64,000 nt of DNA, taken from Nocardia vinacea. GTDB lineage: Bacteria > Actinomycetota > Actinomycetes > Mycobacteriales > Mycobacteriaceae. This document shows, piece after piece, positions 60,491 through 64,000 of this stretch; the first letter of the stretch is position 1, and each line of letters opens with the position of its first letter. Below the pieces are notes generated by a model. The model did no database searches. It was not told where the DNA came from and saw only the letters and a list, made by a program, of their open reading frames with translations. The DNA lies in the NCBI RefSeq assembly GCF_035920345.1, contig NZ_CP109149.1:372001-436000 (forward strand). Direction: 5' to 3'. Both the position numbers and the translations under genes were made by a program.

Positions 60491-61342
60491 ATGAGTACCT
60501 ACACACCTGTCAACACCGCCGAGAACCTGCATGTCGATGCGGCGTCGGGTCGTTTCACCTACCGCCGCATGGGCCCGCGCGGCGGAGTTCCACTCGTGCT
60601 CGTGCACCGCTTCCGTGCCACCGTCGACTGGTGGGATCCGGAGTTTCTCGACATCCTCGCCGCCGAGCGCGACGTCATCCTGTTCGACAACATCGGTATC
60701 GGATACACCGGCGGTGAAGCCCTCACCACCGTCGAGGGATTCACCGCGGGCACGATCGAATTCATCGAAGCGCTGGGGCTGACCGAGGTCGACCTTCTCG
60801 GGTGGTCCTTCGGTGGTGTCGTCGCGCAGGCGGTCACGCTCACCCGACCCGATCTCGTCCGCAAGTTGATCGTCGCGGGCAGTGGATCGGGCCTCGCCCC
60901 CAACATGCCGACCATGAGCGAGCGGGTCCTTGGAATCATGGCCAAGCCGGATGCCGACCTCGATGACATGTTGTACCTGTTCTATCCCGAAACCGAAGGC
61001 GCTCGGAAGCTGGGGCTCGAACACTTCGACAAGGTCTCGGCCGCGATGCCGGCCGACGCCCCGGTAGTCAGCGAGGCGGCCGCGATGGGGCAGCTCCAAG
61101 CAATCGTCGCGGCGTTGGCGACCCCGTGGGAGCAGGTTGTCGCGGGGCTCGCGACCATCCGGCAACCTGTGCTCTACGCCAACGGTATGCACGACGTCAT
61201 GATCCACGCCTTCGCGTCGTACTCCGCGGTTGAACACCTGCCGTCGGCCAAGTTGGTGCTGTACAGCGACGCCGGCCACGCATTCCTGTTCCAGTACCTC
61301 GAGGAGTTCACGGCCGAAATCAAATCTTTCCTCGCGGACTGA
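60491..61342 (+). CDS. Alpha/beta hydrolase
   Basis: The ATG at 60491, preceded by GAGGAGAA, gives 283 residues. The nucleophile is S106 in GWSFGG, the acid in NGMHDV and the histidine in DAGHAF. The oxyanion region reads VHRFRAT instead of HG, as in the hydrolase at 63115. The fold and size match haloperoxidase-like hydrolases. It follows the OYE gene by 70 bp and probably acts after it. Confidence 0.9.
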   Translation: MSTYTPVNTAENLHVDAASGRFTYRRMGPRGGVPLVLVHRFRATVDWWDPEFLDILAAERDVILFDNIGIGYTGGEALTTVEGFTAGTIEFIEALGLTEVDLLGWSFGGVVAQAVTLTRPDLVRKLIVAGSGSGLAPNMPTMSERVLGIMAKPDADLDDMLYLFYPETEGARKLGLEHFDKVSAAMPADAPVVSEAAAMGQLQAIVAALATPWEQVVAGLATIRQPVLYANGMHDVMIHAFASYSAVEHLPSAKLVLYSDAGHAFLFQYLEEFTAEIKSFLAD

Positions 61343-61428
61343 GCCGCTATTCGGCGTTGCCTGTGAGTCGATCTGCGTGACAACACGTTTCGTCAGCGAC
61401 GGCGGTTCACGACATTCGACCAAAACGT

Positions 61429-61465
61429 CCGCCACTCCCGATTCGGTTTCAGTCGGGAGCGGCGG
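61429..61465 (+). terminator. Strong GC hairpin after the OYE-hydrolase unit
   Basis: CCGCCACTCCCGA (61429-61441) pairs with TCGGGAGCGGCGG (61453-61465) with a single mismatch and an 11-base loop. It lies 87 bp after the hydrolase stop and before the HxlR promoter region. It lacks a T-run, as is usual in actinobacteria. Confidence 0.6.
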
Positions 61466-61532
61466 CCAGGCTTCGTTGGGTGCGGTGCGAACGTTCGGTC
61501 GGCTGCCAAGCAGCCGTAATACATGAAAATGA

Positions 61533-61547
61533 AGTATTTACTATACT
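61533..61547. promoter_or_regulatory. Dyad abutting the HxlR start codon
   Basis: AGTAT (61533-61537) and ATACT (61543-61547) form a dyad with a 5-base spacer that touches the ATG at 61548. Autoregulation at the start codon is likely. Confidence 0.5.
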
Positions 61548-62210
61548 ATGGTTATGCAACCTCGCACGTACGGCCAGAACTGCGGTCTAGCTCGTGCGCT
61601 CGACATCCTGGGTGATCGATGGACTCTTCTCATCCTGCGTGACCTGGGTATGGGGCCACGGAGATACAGGGATCTGGCCGAGGGACTGCCGGGCATCGGC
61701 ACCAACCTGCTGGCCAGTCGTCTCAAGAGCCTCGAAGGGGCGGGCTTGATCGAGCGCACGGTGCTTGCGCCGCCGGCGCCGGTCGCGGCTTATGCCCTCA
61801 CCGGCGTCGGCGAAGAGTTGCGCCCGGCGCTCGGTCAGCTCGCGGCATGGGGGTTCAGACATGGTGCACCATTCGACGCCGCGGATATGACGCGCGCGGA
61901 ATGGGTGGTCCAGGGGATATTGGCGTGTGCCGACCCCGATGCCGTCGATCGGTTCGGTGGCGTCGTGCAGTTCAACGTCGGCGACGAGTCCGCGTGGATA
62001 GGCCCCTCGGCGGATGGAGTCATTTTGCGACCGGGAACGGCGCCGACGTTGCCCAAAGTCTGTCTGAATACCGATATCTCGACACTTATCGCGCTGATGA
62101 ACGATGAGATCGATGCAGCCGACGCCATAGAATCCGGCGCACTCACGGTCGAGGGCGACGACGAGCTGCAATCCTTCCTGCACGCCTACAACCTGATGGG
62201 CTCCCGCTAG
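61548..62210 (+). CDS. HxlR-family transcriptional regulator
   Basis: ATG at 61548 (or 61554) gives 220 residues. The winged helix is NCGLARALDILGDRWTLLIL, then YRDLAEGLPGIGTNLLASRL. The C-terminal half has the same extra domain as the regulator at 57676, which includes an acidic strand and the SCP2-like segment DISTLIALMNDEIDAADAI. There is no clear ribosome-binding site upstream of 61548, in line with a leaderless message. It is likely to regulate the OYE-hydrolase pair upstream. Confidence 0.9.
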   Translation: MVMQPRTYGQNCGLARALDILGDRWTLLILRDLGMGPRRYRDLAEGLPGIGTNLLASRLKSLEGAGLIERTVLAPPAPVAAYALTGVGEELRPALGQLAAWGFRHGAPFDAADMTRAEWVVQGILACADPDAVDRFGGVVQFNVGDESAWIGPSADGVILRPGTAPTLPKVCLNTDISTLIALMNDEIDAADAIESGALTVEGDDELQSFLHAYNLMGSR

Positions 62211-62493
62211 TTCGCCAGGAAATCGCGCACGCGGCACTCGGTGCCGAGCGCACCCGCATGATTTCCACCGCTTGATCGACGCACTCGCGCCTCGCGGTCG
62301 GACTCCAAGACTTCGGCCGCCCCAGCGGGTTCGCAGTCGTGCGCGGGTTTCATCCGCGCGTGAGCGTCTTCGGTATCGAGTCTCCAACCTGCCGTCGGTG
62401 CGCAGGTCAGCGGCCAGTTCAGGTGTGCGGGGGATGAGACGGTGTTGCGTGTTGCCGTCTGCTTTGGGGCCCGCGAGCAGGGGTGGCATAAAC

Positions 62494-62506
62494 TTCCATT
62501 ATGGAA
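62494..62506. promoter_or_regulatory. Palindrome overlapping the second HxlR start
   Basis: TTCCATTATGGAA is palindromic around T62500 and includes the ATG at 62501. The repressor could block its own translation or initiation. Confidence 0.5.
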
Positions 62507-62995
62507 CACAAGAGCTTCGAGGGTATGAGTTGTCCGGTTGCGCTGGCACTGGAGCACGTCGGGGAGTGGTGGAGCATCCTGATCCTCCGTGACGCCACGC
62601 ATGGCCTCACTCGGTTCGAACAGTTTCAGAAGAGCCTCGGTATCTCGCCGAACTCCCTGTCCCGTCGGCTCGGCGCACTCGTCGAGGCGGGTCTCCTGGA
62701 ACGGCGTCGATACAACGAGCGCCCCCCGAGGGACGAGTACGTTCTGACAGAGGCCGGCCACGCGTTCCGTCCGGTGCTGATTGCCCTGTATGCCTGGGGT
62801 AACCACTACTTCCCCCCAGAGGCTCCCAATGTTCGTCTCGTAGACAGTGAGTCCGGACAAGATGTCGATCCGCTGTTGATCGACCGCTTGACGGGGCATC
62901 CGCTCGATGACGAGCACTCGATGTTCTTGCCGGGGCCGGCCGCCGACGATCGGCTCCGTGCGGCCCTCGAGGAACGAAGTCGGCGTGTTTCCTGA
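62501..62995 (+). CDS. HxlR-family transcriptional regulator (short form)
   Basis: A 164-residue HxlR protein. SCPVALALEHVGEWWSILIL, then RFEQFQKSLGISPNSLSRRL, are the winged helix-turn-helix segments, with the usual Cys near the N terminus. It lacks the C-terminal ligand domain of the other two HxlR proteins here. It precedes an alpha/beta hydrolase gene (63115) in the same direction. The 290 bp before it hold no recognised gene. Confidence 0.92.
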   Translation: MEHKSFEGMSCPVALALEHVGEWWSILILRDATHGLTRFEQFQKSLGISPNSLSRRLGALVEAGLLERRRYNERPPRDEYVLTEAGHAFRPVLIALYAWGNHYFPPEAPNVRLVDSESGQDVDPLLIDRLTGHPLDDEHSMFLPGPAADDRLRAALEERSRRVS

Positions 62996-63041
62996 CCCTT
63001 CGCTGAGCTGACAAAGCAACCGTGTCACTCTCATGAGTGTA

Positions 63042-63064
63042 GTCACTTGCATAATGGTAGTGAC
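63042..63064. promoter_or_regulatory. Dyad upstream of the last alpha/beta hydrolase
   Basis: GTCACT (63042-63047) and AGTGAC (63059-63064) are inverted with an 11-base spacer, about 50 bp upstream of the GTG at 63115. A smaller dyad, CACTC and GAGTG (63026-63039), lies just before. Probably the target of the HxlR protein at 62501. Confidence 0.55.
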
Positions 63065-63114
63065 GCGGGTTACATTCTGTGTGCTACCAGCCGTCAAGCG
63101 ATGAGGTGAACACA

Positions 63115-63990
63115 GTGAGCTCTCCGGTAACCGACCGAGCCGTTCAGCAGTACCGCTCCGTGGAGATCGAAACCAAGTATGCCGAGGTCGGCGACGTCCG
63201 CTACGCGTACCGGGAGCTGGGTCCGGACCAGCCGGTGGATGCGACCCCGCTCGTTTTCCTGCACCGCTTCCGGGGAACCCTCGACGACTGGGACCCCGCC
63301 TTCGTCGACGCCGTGGCCGAGCACCGGCATGTGATTCTGTTCAGTGACGCAGCGGTCGGCTCGTCGACCGGATCACCGGCGACCAGCGTGGACGAGAAGG
63401 CCCGCAATGCAGCTTCGTTCGTGCGGGCTCTGGGCCACGACGTAGTGGATGTGTTGGGATTCTCGATGGGGGGCTTCGTCGCGCAGGCCATCGCGATCCA
63501 GGAACCGGTATTGGTGCGCAAGGTTGTCGTGATCGGGACGGGCCCGGGCGGCAATCCGGAGACCGACCCGCACACCGACATCGTCTTCGGCATCGCGCTC
63601 ACTCCCGAGTACTCCTTCGACGACGTCCGCTATCTCTTCTTCGCGGAGGGTCGTGACATCGAGACCCAGGCCTACATCGATCGCAACGCATTGCGGGCCG
63701 ACCGTGAACCAGTCGTCACGCCGGAAGTCATTCAGGTGATGGCTGGTTTGATCATGGAATTCATGGGCGGCAAGACCGGCCACTACGCCAGGCTGGGGGA
63801 GCTTCGCCAGCCGACACTCGTCATCGACGGGGACACCGACCCGTTCTTCCCGGTCAAGAACCAGTGGTTGCTCTATCGGGAGCTGCCCGACGTACAGCTG
63901 GCCGTTTATCCGCAGGCCGGCCACGCGCCGCATCAACAGCACCCGGAAGCCGTGGCCGCCCAGGTCGAGCGGTTCCTCGCCCACTCGTGA
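63115..63990 (+). CDS. Alpha/beta hydrolase
   Basis: GTG at 63115, preceded by GAGGTG, gives 291 residues; a GTG at 63079 would add 12. The nucleophile is S117 in GFSMGG, the acid is in DGDTDPF and the histidine in QAGHAPH. The oxyanion region is FLHRFRG, like the hydrolase at 60491. The loop after strand 4 (LFSDAAVGSS) differs from the FDNRGVG of the other members, which may change specificity. It is the last complete gene of the window. Confidence 0.9.
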   Translation: MSSPVTDRAVQQYRSVEIETKYAEVGDVRYAYRELGPDQPVDATPLVFLHRFRGTLDDWDPAFVDAVAEHRHVILFSDAAVGSSTGSPATSVDEKARNAASFVRALGHDVVDVLGFSMGGFVAQAIAIQEPVLVRKVVVIGTGPGGNPETDPHTDIVFGIALTPEYSFDDVRYLFFAEGRDIETQAYIDRNALRADREPVVTPEVIQVMAGLIMEFMGGKTGHYARLGELRQPTLVIDGDTDPFFPVKNQWLLYRELPDVQLAVYPQAGHAPHQQHPEAVAAQVERFLAHS

Positions 63991-64000
63991 TCTGCCCAGA

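Overview
The window comes from a GC-rich (roughly 65 %) mycolate-type actinobacterium. A Nocardia or Rhodococcus-like genome fits best. The evidence is a complete yrbEAB-mceABCDEF-mas cluster (a lipid importer of mycolic-acid actinobacteria), frequent ATGA/GTGA stop-start overlaps and GTG starts, and the many TetR, PucR and HxlR regulators. Almost everything is accessory catabolism: oxygenases, SDRs, CoA ligases, enoyl-CoA hydratases, old-yellow-enzyme reductases and alpha/beta hydrolases, each group beside its own repressor. No rRNA, tRNA, CRISPR array, integrase or intact insertion sequence was seen.

1-5.5 kb: the end of an SDR gene, a nitroreductase remnant, a TetR gene, and a unit of a 40-codon ORF, an AveC-like membrane protein, a MoxR-type AAA+ ATPase and a VWA protein. 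A second TetR gene follows. 5.5-14.9 kb: a tightly coupled catabolic operon with SDR, carboxymuconolactone decarboxylase-like protein, an 84-bp coupled mini-ORF resembling a MIRU, two Rieske oxygenase alpha subunits each followed by an unrecognised 111-aa partner, a TauD-type dioxygenase, an amidohydrolase lacking its HxH motif, a small dimeric-barrel protein and an aldehyde dehydrogenase. 15.1-18.3 kb: alpha/beta hydrolase, truncated SDR, and an OYE-type reductase divergent from a TetR gene.

18.3-42.8 kb: the core of the window. Two enoyl-CoA hydratase/alpha-beta hydrolase/TetR sets lie as mirror images around one SDR. The left arm continues into a CoA ligase. The right arm runs as one 16.6-kb same-strand series through an SCP2-like protein, a linalool dehydratase/isomerase-like enzyme, a DUF169 protein, YrbEA/B, MceA-F, two Mce-associated proteins, a CoA ligase and a cis-CaaD-type tautomerase. 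A convergent quinone-oxidoreductase-like gene follows. A shared palindrome (core AACGAAGTT) lies upstream of both arms, the central SDR and the distant oxidoreductase, so I infer one regulon for import and degradation of a hydrophobic, possibly terpenoid or steroid-like compound. A scar of three gene fragments lies at 41.3-41.7 kb.

42.9-64 kb: smaller units. These are SDR plus alpha/beta hydrolase with a divergent TetR gene; an alpha/beta hydrolase plus Baeyer-Villiger-type monooxygenase with a PucR gene; a GMC oxidoreductase plus aldehyde dehydrogenase with a second PucR gene; a second scar (54.3-54.9 kb); SDR, amidase and HxlR; a lone SDR; OYE plus alpha/beta hydrolase; and two more HxlR genes with a further alpha/beta hydrolase. 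An 18-bp palindrome links the TetR unit at 44.8 kb to the SDR at 59.1 kb. Three HxlR-associated dyads lie at or near start codons. Family assignments rest on motifs read by eye. Substrates are inferred from neighbourhood only.
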